Notes: a model not told the origin generated them from the letters alone. Positions 42,420-51,892 are shown, counted from the first letter of the stretch. The stretch: DNA of 64,000 nucleotides from DZBG01 sp049241565 (GCA_049241565.1 JBMLQL010000016.1:136617-200616); one strand, 5' to 3'. Numbers and translations: made by a program.

Positions 42420-43482
42420 TTTTTCTTGGAAAGTGACAAGTGTAGCCGTTAGGATTTTTCTCCAAATAATCTTGGTGATAATCCTCGGCCCGCCAAAATT
42501 CTTTAAAAGGCACCACTTGAGTTACTACTTTTCCGTCCCAGACCTTGGCCTTATCTACTCTATCGATCATTCTGATGGCAGCATCATGCTGAGATTGAGA
42601 GCTGTAGAAAATAGCAGAACGATACTGAGAGCCAATATCATTTCCCTGACGATTTTCAGTGGTCGGATCATGCACCTTAAAAAAGGTCACTAGAATATCA
42701 TCGTAAGAGATTTTGGCCGGATCAAAAAGGATCTGAACTGCTTCTGCATGCCCAGTAACTCCTGTTTTAACAGCTTTATAATCAGCATATTTCAGCTCTC
42801 CACCTGTATATCCCACTTGAGTGGCGACCACTCCTGGAATTTGTCTTAAAAGATCCTCCATGCCCCAAAAGCATCCACCGGCCAGAGTCGCGACTTCCCA
42901 TTTTTTCTTCTCGGCAAATCTAAAAAGGTATTTCTCATAACCTTTGGCCACCAAATCTTTGAGCGGAATAAAATTCAGAGCAGCTGAATTCATGCAATAC
43001 CTCTTTCCACCTTTATCAGCAGGACCATCATCAAAAACGTGCCCAAGATGAGAGTCGGCTTTTTTAGATCGGACTTCTGTTCGCGGATAAACAAGTTTAG
43101 TATCTGTTTTAAGTTGAAGGTTTTCAGAATCACTATCGATAGGGCGAGTAAAACTTGGCCACCCCGTTCCTGAATCATACTTGTCGAGAGAAATAAATAA
43201 AGGCTCTCCACTCACGACATCCACATAGATTCCATCTTCTTTATTGTCCCAATAGGCATTTTTAAAAGGGCGCTCTGTTCCCTCTTGTTGAGTACAAATA
43301 TATTGCTCAGGGGTGAGCTTTTTCTTTAACTCTTCGGCCGATGGTTTAACGTATTTTTCTTCACTCATATATTTCTCCGTTGAACTTGAGGATGACTCTA
43401 CCATATCTGGTTTGCTCCTTTGACAGGAAACAAAAAAGATCGAAAAAACCATCAAAAGACTGAACATTTTTGTAAGTTTCAC
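42409..43482 (-). CDS. fused methionine sulfoxide reductase MsrB-MsrA, predicted lipoprotein
   Basis: 357 residues. Signal ending in FFVSC, a likely lipobox, so it is probably anchored outside the cytoplasm. MsrB domain first (about 45-185): TPEQYICTQQEGTERPF, SGTGWPSFTRPI, SHLGHVFDDGP and RYCMNSAALNF with the catalytic Cys. MsrA domain second (about 195-355): ATLAGGCFWGMEDLL with catalytic Cys, QVGYTGG, GHAEAVQI, and YHQDYLEKNPNGY. Together it would repair both S- and R-methionine sulfoxide in envelope proteins. MsrA-MsrB order is the more usual in fusions; this has B before A. The zinc CxxC pairs of some MsrB are absent. Confidence 0.94.
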   Translation of the reverse strand: MKLTKMFSLLMVFSIFFVSCQRSKPDMVESSSSSTEKYMSEEKYVKPSAEELKKKLTPEQYICTQQEGTERPFKNAYWDNKEDGIYVDVVSGEPLFISLDKYDSGTGWPSFTRPIDSDSENLQLKTDTKLVYPRTEVRSKKADSHLGHVFDDGPADKGGKRYCMNSAALNFIPLKDLVAKGYEKYLFRFAEKKKWEVATLAGGCFWGMEDLLRQIPGVVATQVGYTGGELKYADYKAVKTGVTGHAEAVQILFDPAKISYDDILVTFFKVHDPTTENRQGNDIGSQYRSAIFYSSQSQHDAAIRMIDRVDKAKVWDGKVVTQVVPFKEFWRAEDYHQDYLEKNPNGYTCHFPRKISF

Positions 43483-43647
43483 TGAATGCTCCTTGCATTA
43501 GATACACTACACCCTAAAACGTTTGAAATAACAGCTTTGTGACAGCCTTTTTTGCTTTGCAAAACCTCACCTTTCCATAGACAAGCCCCCCCTTTTCCCT
43601 CAAAATGGTACCACCTTCCTATCATTCACAAATTACTGGAGATTAAG

Positions 43648-44877
43648 ATGCAAAAAATTAAAGTTGCTAATCCTGTTGTAGAACTTGACGGCGATGAAAT
43701 GACTCGCATTATTTGGTCATTTATTAAGCAAAAACTCGTTCTTCCCTACCTTGATATCGATATCAAGTATTATGACCTTGGGATGGAAAATCGTGATGCC
43801 ACTGATGATAAAGTTACTGTAGAAGCTGCTGAGGCCATCAAGAAATATAATGTTGGTATTAAGTGCGCTACTATTACTCCAGATGAGGCCCGTGTTAAAG
43901 AGTTCAATCTTAAGCAGATGTGGAAATCTCCAAACGGAACAATCAGAAATATCCTTGATGGAACTGTTTTCCGCGAACCTATCGTTTGTAAAAATATTCC
44001 TCGTCTTGTTCCTAACTGGACTGCACCTATCATGATCGGTCGTCACGCTTTTGGTGACCAATACCGTGCCACTGATACGGTAATCAAAGGTAAAGGAACT
44101 TTAAAAATGAGTTTCACTGCTGAAGATGGAAAAGTCACTGAGTGGGAAGTTTATAATTTCAAAGGTGATGGTGTTGCTCTTTCTATGTATAACACTGATG
44201 AGTCAATCAAAGGATTTGCTCACTCGTGTTTTAACATGGCCCTTGTGAAAGGATGGCCACTTTACCTTTCAACAAAAAATACGATTCTTAAGAAGTATGA
44301 CGGTCGTTTCAAAGATATCTTCAATGAGATCTATGAAAAAGATTACAAGAAGAAATTTGAAGCTAAAGGTATCGTTTACGAACACCGTCTTATCGATGAT
44401 ATGGTAGCTTCTGCTCTTAAGTGGAATGGAAACTTTGTTTGGGCCTGTAAAAACTATGATGGTGATGTTCAATCAGATACTGTCGCGCAAGGCTTTGGTT
44501 CTCTTGGTCTTATGACTTCGGTTCTCATCACTCCAGATGGAAAAACAATGGAATCTGAAGCTGCTCACGGAACAGTGACTCGTCACTTCCGTATGCACCA
44601 GCAAGGCAAACCAACATCAACAAACCCAATCGCTTCAATCTTTGCTTGGACTCGTGGTCTAGAGCACAGAGGTAAACTTGATTCAAACAAAGAGCTTATT
44701 AACTATGCTCAGACTTTAGAAAAAGTTTGTGTGGATGTCGTTGAAGCTGGAAAAATGACAAAAGATCTTGCGGTATGTATTTACGGTGACAAAGTAACAG
44801 CTGATAAATACTTAAATACTGAAGATTTTCTTGAAGCCATCAATGTTGAGCTTCAAAAGAGACTAAATACAAAATAA
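43648..44877 (+). CDS. icd: isocitrate dehydrogenase (NADP+), eukaryote-like homodimeric type
   Basis: Oxidative decarboxylation of isocitrate to 2-oxoglutarate. 409 residues from the ATG at 43648 (GGAG at about 43637); the frame extends to 43552 without a ribosome site. NPVVELDGDEMTRIIW at the start, ATITPDEARVKEF, WKSPNGTIRNILDGTVFREPI (substrate Ser/Arg region), YDGDVQSDTVAQGFGSLGLMTS (metal Asp), and EAAHGTVTRHFR are signatures of the subfamily that includes mitochondrial/cytosolic IDH, not the E. coli type. Has its own terminator at 44900-44932. Confidence 0.96.
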   Translation: MQKIKVANPVVELDGDEMTRIIWSFIKQKLVLPYLDIDIKYYDLGMENRDATDDKVTVEAAEAIKKYNVGIKCATITPDEARVKEFNLKQMWKSPNGTIRNILDGTVFREPIVCKNIPRLVPNWTAPIMIGRHAFGDQYRATDTVIKGKGTLKMSFTAEDGKVTEWEVYNFKGDGVALSMYNTDESIKGFAHSCFNMALVKGWPLYLSTKNTILKKYDGRFKDIFNEIYEKDYKKKFEAKGIVYEHRLIDDMVASALKWNGNFVWACKNYDGDVQSDTVAQGFGSLGLMTSVLITPDGKTMESEAAHGTVTRHFRMHQQGKPTSTNPIASIFAWTRGLEHRGKLDSNKELINYAQTLEKVCVDVVEAGKMTKDLAVCIYGDKVTADKYLNTEDFLEAINVELQKRLNTK

Positions 44878-44899
44878 TTTCTCTCTAGACCATTTGTGG

Positions 44900-44932
44900 C
44901 CCTCTTAGTCTTAGGATTAAGAGGGTCTTTTT
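44900..44932 (+). terminator. intrinsic terminator of icd
   Basis: 8-bp stem CCCTCTTA (44900-44907) / TAAGAGGG (44918-44925), 10-base loop, then TCTTTTTAT. Confidence 0.85.
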
Positions 44933-45260
44933 ATAAAAGACGAATTATACGACGGATTTCTTGATCTTTAACCCCAGTAAGGTGAATATGAAGAACTCGG
45001 CTCTTAGGGCCGTCTGTGGTCTGAATACGTTGAATTTTGAGATTACGCTGTTTTTGAACTAGATCGAGCATAAATTTAAGTTCGTCATCACTGCCCTCGA
45101 AATGAAGAGCATGCACCTTATCCGTCAGAAAACGATAGAATAAATCAGCATCTTGATTAGTCAGAGGGATCACGGCTGTTCCTAGGCGCGGATTTGTGGC
45201 CTTGAGAACAGGTTTTTTCATCACACCATAGCGCTGAAGGAGTCTTTTAAATCCCACCAT
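44931..45260 (-). CDS. hypothetical small cytosolic protein
   Basis: 109 residues, basic (FKRLLQRYGVMKKPVLKATNPR), no signal peptide, no family recognised. The pattern of alternating strands and helices (HALHFEGSDDELKFMLDLVQ, LKIQRIQTTDG, VLHIHLTGVKDQEIRRII) fits a small alpha/beta fold. GAGG lies about 8 bases before the start. It is divergent from the ppx-type gene and ends just beyond the icd terminator. Confidence 0.65.
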   Translation of the reverse strand: MVGFKRLLQRYGVMKKPVLKATNPRLGTAVIPLTNQDADLFYRFLTDKVHALHFEGSDDELKFMLDLVQKQRNLKIQRIQTTDGPKSRVLHIHLTGVKDQEIRRIIRLL

Positions 45261-45367
45261 AAAATGCCTCTATATATTCTTCAATCTTAGGACAATCTTA
45301 ATAGACCATGATAGTTCTTTTGACCACTCCTCCTGTAAACTTTACTGGAACTGGACAAGGATAAAAA

Positions 45368-46318
45368 TTGACCACATTTCTCTCTCGTGCCAAAAGTGCT
45401 GAACATATCGTCGCCATAGATTTAGGCTCAAACGCCATGAGGGCCATTATCGTCAAAAAAACCAGCGCCGGTCTTGAAGTAGTTAAAAACATCAGAGAGC
45501 CCCTCCGATTGGGTGAGGACGTCTTTGCTAAGGGTAAGATTTCTCAGGAAAAAATGCTTCTCACTGAAGAGGCCTTTATTAACCTCCTTCATTTATTCAC
45601 TGAATACAATGTCAAAAATATTAGAACCATGGCCACTTCGGCCATGCGAGACGCCAAAAACGGAAAAGAGCTTCAGCGCCGTATCCTTGAATCAACGGGG
45701 ATTGAAATAGAAACTATTTCTGGCCATGAGGAAGCTGAGATTATTTGTGATGCTGTCAGATATCAGGTTCCTCTGAAGAAAAAAACTGCTGTCCTCATGG
45801 ACATAGGTGGAGGATCTACTGAGCTCACCATCCTTGTAGATGAAAAAATTATTGCTTCTCAAAGCTTTAATGTTGGTACGGTAAGACTTCTTCGTTACCA
45901 CTCGGCAAGTGATCTTGATCTAAGAATTAATCTTCAATTACAAAAGATGGTTCGCTATCTCAAGGATCATATCAATCTAAAAAAGATTGATACTTTTATT
46001 GGAACGGGAGGGAATCTCAGACGAATTGGTAAAATTCGAAAGAAATTACTAGGCCGCGGGAGTACTGAAGTCTGTAGCTTTGAAGAAATTGATCATATGG
46101 CAGAAACGATTAGACGTATGTCTTTTATTGAAAGAGTGAGAGGTCTGGAGCTAGATCAAAACCGGGCCGATGTCATTCTTCCTGCCATTATGATTACTCA
46201 TCATCTGATGAGAAAATTAGAAATGGAAAAAATCATCCTTCCCAAAGTTGGACTGAAGGAAGGGATTATTCTTTCTATGCTTGCGATCAAGCCCAAAAAA
46301 TTTAAACTGAAAGATTAG
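45368..46318 (+). CDS. Ppx/GppA-family phosphatase (exopolyphosphatase or pppGpp phosphatase)
   Basis: 316 residues from a TTG (AAGGA about 8 bases upstream); no ATG would keep the first strand. ASKHA-fold ATPase motifs: IVAIDLGSNAMRAIIV (phosphate 1), VLMDIGGGSTELTILV (phosphate 2), FNVGTVRLLRY, and IGTGGNLRRIGKI. It stops after the catalytic module, lacking the C-terminal HD/helical domain of longer E. coli Ppx and GppA. It faces ppk across sixA, so hydrolysis of polyphosphate end groups is the likely job, though pppGpp cannot be excluded. The stop shares a TTAG with sixA. Confidence 0.88.
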   Translation: MTTFLSRAKSAEHIVAIDLGSNAMRAIIVKKTSAGLEVVKNIREPLRLGEDVFAKGKISQEKMLLTEEAFINLLHLFTEYNVKNIRTMATSAMRDAKNGKELQRRILESTGIEIETISGHEEAEIICDAVRYQVPLKKKTAVLMDIGGGSTELTILVDEKIIASQSFNVGTVRLLRYHSASDLDLRINLQLQKMVRYLKDHINLKKIDTFIGTGGNLRRIGKIRKKLLGRGSTEVCSFEEIDHMAETIRRMSFIERVRGLELDQNRADVILPAIMITHHLMRKLEMEKIILPKVGLKEGIILSMLAIKPKKFKLKD

Positions 46319-46809
46319 TCTTTGAGTTGGCGAAGAAATTTGGGAGAGATTAAAAGCTCTAATGAAAAGCCGTCCCACATTCCTCCTTCAAGAACACAGA
46401 TTCCCCCCTTTTTTAATTTCATAAAATCATGCTCAGGATGAAGGGCGAGAAGGGCCGCAATAACTCGGGTGAGGTGGGGATCATGCCCAATAAAAGCATA
46501 AACTCCGTCAGTGGGTAAAAAAGAGATATATTCTACTAAATGTCTTGGATCATCTAAAATATCAAGATCACTCATGAGTTCAAGGTCTGAAGTCTCATAA
46601 TGTGAATAAACAATCTCAGCTGTTTGAACCGCTCGTGCCAAGGGGGAGGAAAAAATCACATCTATTTTTTTTAGGGATTTTTTAAATTCGATTAAAGTCT
46701 CATTTAAGCGCTCAATTCCCTCTTGAGTTAAGACTCGTTCAAAATCAGCTTCTTGATTAAAAGAAAAATGCCCTTCCGCTAAACTGTGTCTAATAAAAAT
46801 GATTTTCAT
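46315..46809 (-). CDS. sixA: SixA-like histidine phosphatase
   Basis: 164 residues. Histidine-phosphatase fold with catalytic His 8 in IFIRHSLAEGH (RHS where RHG is usual), the FSSPLARAVQTAEIVY segment, and the second His in FIGHDPHLTRV. The short branch without a cap is the SixA type, known to dephosphorylate phosphohistidine proteins. Its start overlaps the ppk stop (ATGA), so it is cotranslated with ppk, and it converges on the ppx-type gene. Confidence 0.88.
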   Translation of the reverse strand: MKIIFIRHSLAEGHFSFNQEADFERVLTQEGIERLNETLIEFKKSLKKIDVIFSSPLARAVQTAEIVYSHYETSDLELMSDLDILDDPRHLVEYISFLPTDGVYAFIGHDPHLTRVIAALLALHPEHDFMKLKKGGICVLEGGMWDGFSLELLISPKFLRQLKD

Positions 46810-48938
46810 GAAAGAGTATTCTTTTCTCTATTAATAGTCGCCGTCATCATCATTTGATGAGTTCCACGTTCTTCTTCGCCTGCAGCGGGAGTCTTTTGAG
46901 TATAAGTTCCATCCGCATTCAGAACCCATGCCTGACGATTATCATTTAAAAGGATGGTGATAAAATCCCAAAGCTTCTCTTTTAGTTTTTTATCATAAAT
47001 AGGTGCAATTAACTCTACACGGTTATGAAGATTTCGATGCATCCAATCGGCTGAACCAATATAATACTCTCCCTCACTTCCCTCTTCCTGTCCGTTGGCA
47101 AAATAGAAGACGCGAGAGTGTTCTAAGAATCTTCCAATAATAGAGAGCACCGTGATGTTCTCACTTAACCCTTTGACACCTGCTTTGAGACAGCAAAAGC
47201 CGCGAACGATGAGAATAATCTCCACTCCGGCCTGAGAAGCTTCATAGAGTGCTTCAGTAATCACTTCATCTTCCATCGAATTCATCTTGGCAATGATTCG
47301 AGCAGGCTTGCCTGCTTTTTTATTTTTAATTTCTTGGTGGATTTTCGCTAAGAAGCTCGACTTCATATTAATAGGGGCCACTAAAAGATTTGAGTAATCT
47401 GTTTTAAGCGAGCTACCAGTTAAGTAATTAAAAACTTCAACGACTTCAGAACATATTTCTGGACGACAAGTGATAAGACCTAAATCGGTATAGAGATTCG
47501 ATGTTTGTGAATGATAATTCCCTGTCCCGATATGAGCGTATGAAAGAATTTCTCCATCAGACTCCTTACGGATCACAAGGGCCGTTTTTGTGTGGGTTTT
47601 GAGTCCTAAAACTCCATAAACCACATGAACTCCGGCATCCTCTAGCTTTTGGGCCCAAAAGATATTTCGTTGCTCATCAAATCTTGCCTTGAGCTCAATA
47701 AGACACACAACTTGTTTTCCCTTCTCAGCCGCACGAATAAGATTTTTAATAAAAGGAGAATTGTCTCCCGTACGGTAAAGGGTCATTTTGATAGTCAAGA
47801 CATGCGGATCCTCAGTGGCAGCTGCAATAAATCTCTCTACCGTTCCTGAGAAGCTTTCATAAGGATGGTGAACAAGCATGTCTCCCTGACGAATGAGATT
47901 AAACATATTTTTCTCATCACCAAGAAGTTTTGGAATAACAGGCGCCCAATGCTTAAATTTAAGTTCAGGAAGATCAAGATCAACAACAGATTTTAAAATA
48001 GCATAATCAATCGGATATTCTTCAGTATAGACATCACCATCTGTAATTTCCAATGAGTCTTTTAAAAAGCTCAACATATTAGGATCAAATTTCGAATGGA
48101 TTTCAAGTCGCACACACTCGGCCAGACGACGCTCTTTAATCCCTTCCTCTACAAGAATCAAAAGATCCTGGGCCTCATCTTCACGATGATCCACGTCTGC
48201 ATTTCTTGTCACTCTGAAAGGAACAATCTGCTGAATATCCATTCCTGGATAAAGAAGGGCCAGATTATTTTTAACAATAGAGATCGTTCTGACAAAACGC
48301 TGTTTTTTATCTCCTTCTTTAAGAGGAAGAAGAATAAGACCTGGGATTACTTCAGGAATTTTCACACGTGAGAAAAGAACCATATCCGTTTGAGGATTTT
48401 TGAGAATCATCCCAAGTGAATATGAAAGATTTGAGATAAACGGGAACGGATGACCTGGGTCAACTGAGAGCGGAGTTAAAACCGGATAAATTCTTTTCTT
48501 AAAAATTTCATCACAATAAGCCTGATCTTCAGCGGAAAGTTCTTTGTATTTTAAGATGTGGATATCTTGAGTTGCAAGTTCAGCTACGATTTTTTGATAA
48601 ATGCTATAGCGAGTGGCCTGGTCTTCGTGAATATGTTTACGAATAGCCGCTAATTGTTCAGTGGGTGAGAGCCCATCTACAGAGCGATGAGAATACCCTG
48701 AAAGTAATTGATGCTTTAAATAGCCCACACGCTTCATGACAAACTCATCAAGATTTGATGAGAAAATAATAAGGAAACGAACTCTCTCAAGCAGAGGGTT
48801 TCGAGCATCCTCGGCTTCAGCGAGAACTCTTCTATTAAATTGCAACCACGATAGGTCACGATTAATAAAATGATGGGGATCAACGTTGAAATTAATTTTC
48901 TTCGGTTGTTTTGTGGTCCGTTTTGGACGTCTCATCAT
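46806..48938 (-). CDS. ppk: polyphosphate kinase 1
   Basis: Reversibly makes polyphosphate from ATP. 710 residues. RDLSWLQFNRRVLAEAED near the N-terminus, then the PLD-like catalytic halves: VHHPYESFSGTVERFIAAA, IKMTLYRTG, VCLIELKARFDEQRNIFWA, and the phospho-accepting His in YAHIGTGNYHSQT. SADWMHRNLHNRVE marks the second half. AGGAG precedes the start. It lies 6 bp after nhaC and overlaps sixA by 4 bp, so nhaC-ppk-sixA is probably one transcript. Confidence 0.97.
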   Translation of the reverse strand: MMRRPKRTTKQPKKINFNVDPHHFINRDLSWLQFNRRVLAEAEDARNPLLERVRFLIIFSSNLDEFVMKRVGYLKHQLLSGYSHRSVDGLSPTEQLAAIRKHIHEDQATRYSIYQKIVAELATQDIHILKYKELSAEDQAYCDEIFKKRIYPVLTPLSVDPGHPFPFISNLSYSLGMILKNPQTDMVLFSRVKIPEVIPGLILLPLKEGDKKQRFVRTISIVKNNLALLYPGMDIQQIVPFRVTRNADVDHREDEAQDLLILVEEGIKERRLAECVRLEIHSKFDPNMLSFLKDSLEITDGDVYTEEYPIDYAILKSVVDLDLPELKFKHWAPVIPKLLGDEKNMFNLIRQGDMLVHHPYESFSGTVERFIAAATEDPHVLTIKMTLYRTGDNSPFIKNLIRAAEKGKQVVCLIELKARFDEQRNIFWAQKLEDAGVHVVYGVLGLKTHTKTALVIRKESDGEILSYAHIGTGNYHSQTSNLYTDLGLITCRPEICSEVVEVFNYLTGSSLKTDYSNLLVAPINMKSSFLAKIHQEIKNKKAGKPARIIAKMNSMEDEVITEALYEASQAGVEIILIVRGFCCLKAGVKGLSENITVLSIIGRFLEHSRVFYFANGQEEGSEGEYYIGSADWMHRNLHNRVELIAPIYDKKLKEKLWDFITILLNDNRQAWVLNADGTYTQKTPAAGEEERGTHQMMMTATINREKNTLS

Positions 48939-48944
48939 AAAAAT

Positions 48945-50435
48945 CTACTCCTGAGCAGCAACAGCAATATGAGTATGAGTTGATTCTGACTTATCTCCAA
49001 TACGAGCGATCTTCCAACCAAGGGCCGCGATCACCACAGACACGATTGGATTCACTAAATTGAAAAAGCAGAATGGAATAAAGGCCATATGACTTACACC
49101 TAGAACTGTCGCAAAATAAGCCCCACATGTATTCCAAGGAACAAGAACTGACGTTATTGTTCCAGCGTCTTCTAAACTTCTAGAAAGGTTTTGAGGAGCA
49201 AGTCCCATATCTTCATAACTTTGCTTGAACATTTTCCCAGGAATCACAATAGAGAGATACTGATCAGCAGCAGTAAGATTGATCATAAAACAACTCGCTA
49301 AAGTCGCCGCAATAAGTGAAGTTGTTCCACGAACAAACTTCATAATAGCGCCGGCCAGAGCTCCTAGGAGTCCAGTACACTCCATAACTCCACCAAAAAC
49401 CATGGCCATGATAATGAGCCAAACAGTATTAAGCATCCCGCTCATCCCACCGCGAGAAAGAAGTTTATCGATAACAAGATTTCCTGTTTCAATTTTAAAT
49501 CCGCCAAAGGCCACGGCAATTATCTGCTGATAAACACCTTTAAAAGAAACTTCTCCTCCCAGAACTCTAGAGAGAAGCTCTTGCTGGAAGATCACTGTAA
49601 AGATGGCTCCTCCTATGGCCCCCACAAGAAGAGCTGGGATGGCCGGAATCTTTTTGGCCACCATGGCGAAAACCAGAACAGGAAGAGCGAATAATAAAGG
49701 ATTAAGATTAAAATTAGTTTCAAGGACAGTCAGAATTCCTTGAATAGTTTCGAGATTGGCCTCTAGAGGAGTAAAAAAGAAACCCAAAATGACAAAACCT
49801 AAGATAGCAATGATCATTGAGGGAATAGTTGTATAAAGCATGTAACGGACATGAGTGAAAAGATCTGTACCCGCCATGGCAGGAGCAAGATTAGTCGTAT
49901 CTGAGAGTGGAGAGAGCTTATCACCAAAATAAGCTCCGGAGATAACAGCTCCGGCCACCATCCCTTCTGGGATTCCAATTGTTTTGCCAATACCAATTAA
50001 GGCAATTCCCACTGTTCCCCCTGTTGACCAGCTCGACCCCGTGGCCACAGAAACAATCGAACAGACAATACATGTGATAGGAAGAAACCAAGCGGGGCTT
50101 ATGAGTTTGACGCCATAATAAATCATGGCCGGAACCACACCAGAGAAAATCCAAAGACCAATAAGCATTCCCACCACAAGAAGGATGAGATTGGCCTGCA
50201 TTGATAATCCGATAGAGTGAATAATTTTTTCTTCGATGAATTTATAGTCCATCTTTAAAACAAACAACCCAATGATACTGGCAGTACAGGCAGCAAAGAG
50301 CAGGGCCAACTGGTTAGGTCCGTAAGTGGCATTATCACTAAAAATTTGAATATTAAGGGTAAGAATCCCAATAAGAACAAATACTGGAATCAAGGCCATG
50401 AAAAGTGATGGCTTAACGGTGGTCTTTTGAGTCAT
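48945..50435 (-). CDS. nhaC: NhaC-family Na+/H+ antiporter
   Basis: 496-residue inner-membrane protein with about 11-12 hydrophobic helices. Typical family text: SVATGSSWSTGGTVGIALIGIGK, AGAVISGAYFGDKLSPLSDTTNLAPAM and SLEDAGTITSVLVPWNTCGAYFATVLGV. Members exchange Na+ for H+, or malate/lactate in some cases; the short N-terminus and SDTTNLAP motif favour the antiporter group. AGGAG precedes the ATG. First gene of the leftward nhaC-ppk-sixA unit. Confidence 0.93.
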   Translation of the reverse strand: MTQKTTVKPSLFMALIPVFVLIGILTLNIQIFSDNATYGPNQLALLFAACTASIIGLFVLKMDYKFIEEKIIHSIGLSMQANLILLVVGMLIGLWIFSGVVPAMIYYGVKLISPAWFLPITCIVCSIVSVATGSSWSTGGTVGIALIGIGKTIGIPEGMVAGAVISGAYFGDKLSPLSDTTNLAPAMAGTDLFTHVRYMLYTTIPSMIIAILGFVILGFFFTPLEANLETIQGILTVLETNFNLNPLLFALPVLVFAMVAKKIPAIPALLVGAIGGAIFTVIFQQELLSRVLGGEVSFKGVYQQIIAVAFGGFKIETGNLVIDKLLSRGGMSGMLNTVWLIIMAMVFGGVMECTGLLGALAGAIMKFVRGTTSLIAATLASCFMINLTAADQYLSIVIPGKMFKQSYEDMGLAPQNLSRSLEDAGTITSVLVPWNTCGAYFATVLGVSHMAFIPFCFFNLVNPIVSVVIAALGWKIARIGDKSESTHTHIAVAAQE

Positions 50436-50614
50436 TGCGGCACTCCTGTCTAAGTTTTAAACACTTTCGGCCATGGCCGTGTAAATTATTACCATTAAGA
50501 AGATTCTACTTTAGAAAAGAAGGGCCATCTTTGACAAGCATAAACCCCTTAAAAAGCTCGGTTTTATCCCTGATTTCCCTCAGAAAGCTCAAAAGGGACA
50601 TCTTGGCACCAGAC

Positions 50615-50642
50615 TTGAAGGATAGAACTCGAATCCTATTAT
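50615..50642 (+). promoter_or_regulatory. sigma70 promoter of the exported coiled-coil gene
   Basis: TTGAAG (50615-50620), 16-base spacer, TATTAT (50637-50642). Start near 50649; the leader holds a GGGGGG Shine-Dalgarno just before the ATG at 50669. Confidence 0.5.
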
Positions 50643-50668
50643 GTTTTTTTCATCACCGGGGGGTTAAG

Positions 50669-51691
50669 ATGAAAAAGTTTAAATCGCACAAGATGTATTT
50701 TCCACTGGCCGTGGTGCTTTCATTATCACCAATGGTTTTTAAATCTATTAATCAGGAAATCAAGCCTGAGATAATGACTCGCTCTATCGCTTCTCTTGAA
50801 GAAGAAAAGCCTACCGAAGCTGAAGTCATAAAATATGAAAAAGTAGATTTCGATAAAAGATCGTTAGACGTGAGCGAAAAACTCTCTTCTGTGGAAAAGC
50901 AACTCTTAGATGTTGTCCTCAAAAAAGACAAAGTCTTTGAACAATCCTTACACGATGTTATCAATGAACAATTTGTCAAAATTGATGAATTAGAAAAAAT
51001 TCAAGCTGAATCTGAAGAAGACAAAAAAATCGTTTCAGATAAAGTGGCTGAGCTTCGAAAATTGGCCGGAGATCTGTGCGATCGACTAGAAAAAGTCGCC
51101 GCTTCGACTAAATATGATGAAGAAAAAGTCGCAGACAAACCAAAAGAAGAGCCTAAAAAAGAAGAAGAGTGTGATCTTCAAACTAAATATACTGAGCTTT
51201 CAAAACAAGTTGAAAGTATGACTGCTGATCATAAAAAGTATCTTGATGTTATCGTTGGTATGAACCAAATGATGATCTCAATGTATCAACATCAGCAACC
51301 TCAATATAGTCCTTATACTTATACATCAGGACCATTTGGAGCGGCTTACTACCCTTACCATAATCAATCAGGTCTAGGGCAAGTGACAAATAATTATTAC
51401 TATAACGGCTCTCCTATGCAGTCTCCGCAGATGATGGGAATTGGCCAATTCTATGGTCAACAACCACAGGTTCAGCCTCAAATGTACCAAGGCGAGATGC
51501 CGATACAAGGTGTCCAACAACAGCAGCCGATGATCATGCAACAAAGCGGCTATGATCCTCGTTATACATCAATGAATGTTATGCCTGGTCAATTAGGAGA
51601 CGGGACCTTGATGCACAATTTTGAAGCCCAATCTGTGCCATCACCGATGATTATAGATGGTAGCCGGGCCCCAGCTGTTCTTCCTTTCTAA
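50669..51691 (+). CDS. exported coiled-coil protein with Q/P/Y/M-rich C-terminal tail
   Basis: 340 residues from the ATG at 50669 (G-run ribosome site); an open frame back to 50435 overlaps the nhaC start and is unlikely. N-terminus KKFKSHKMYFPLAVVLSLSPMVF looks like a signal peptide or anchor. Residues about 45-180 are very charged heptad-like helix (SEKLSSVEKQLLDVVLKK, KIDELEKIQAESEEDKK). From about 200 the sequence is low complexity in Q, P, Y, M, G and N (HQQPQYSPYTYTSGPFG, PQVQPQMYQGEMPIQG). No known family. Likely a surface or periplasmic structural protein. A strong terminator follows. Confidence 0.75.
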   Translation: MKKFKSHKMYFPLAVVLSLSPMVFKSINQEIKPEIMTRSIASLEEEKPTEAEVIKYEKVDFDKRSLDVSEKLSSVEKQLLDVVLKKDKVFEQSLHDVINEQFVKIDELEKIQAESEEDKKIVSDKVAELRKLAGDLCDRLEKVAASTKYDEEKVADKPKEEPKKEEECDLQTKYTELSKQVESMTADHKKYLDVIVGMNQMMISMYQHQQPQYSPYTYTSGPFGAAYYPYHNQSGLGQVTNNYYYNGSPMQSPQMMGIGQFYGQQPQVQPQMYQGEMPIQGVQQQQPMIMQQSGYDPRYTSMNVMPGQLGDGTLMHNFEAQSVPSPMIIDGSRAPAVLPF

Positions 51692-51705
51692 TAAATCAGT
51701 TTTTA

Positions 51706-51738
51706 AGAGAGGGCCTCATTGAAGGCCCTCTCTGTTTT
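51706..51738 (+). terminator. strong intrinsic terminator
   Basis: 11-bp perfect stem AGAGAGGGCCT (51706-51716) / AGGCCCTCTCT (51723-51733), loop CATTGA, then GTTTTAC. Confidence 0.9.
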
Positions 51739-51760
51739 ACCCTTCTTAATAACCTACTGT

Positions 51761-51793
51761 TTTGATCTAAATCGTCTTAATTTGGTCTAAATC
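51761..51793 (+). repeat. 13-bp direct repeat spaced by two helical turns
   Basis: TTTGATCTAAATC (51761-51773) and TTTGGTCTAAATC (51781-51793) differ at one base and are exactly 20 bp apart start to start, about 100 bp before the zinc-ribbon gene. The arrangement resembles a tandem activator or repressor site. Confidence 0.4.
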
Positions 51794-51892
51794 TCTTTTT
51801 ATTCCATACCGCCTGTAGATTCATTTTAAGATTCCTAAACAACAATCGATAAGCTCAGTAATAAGAATGGAATCCAACCTGCAAGGGAAACC

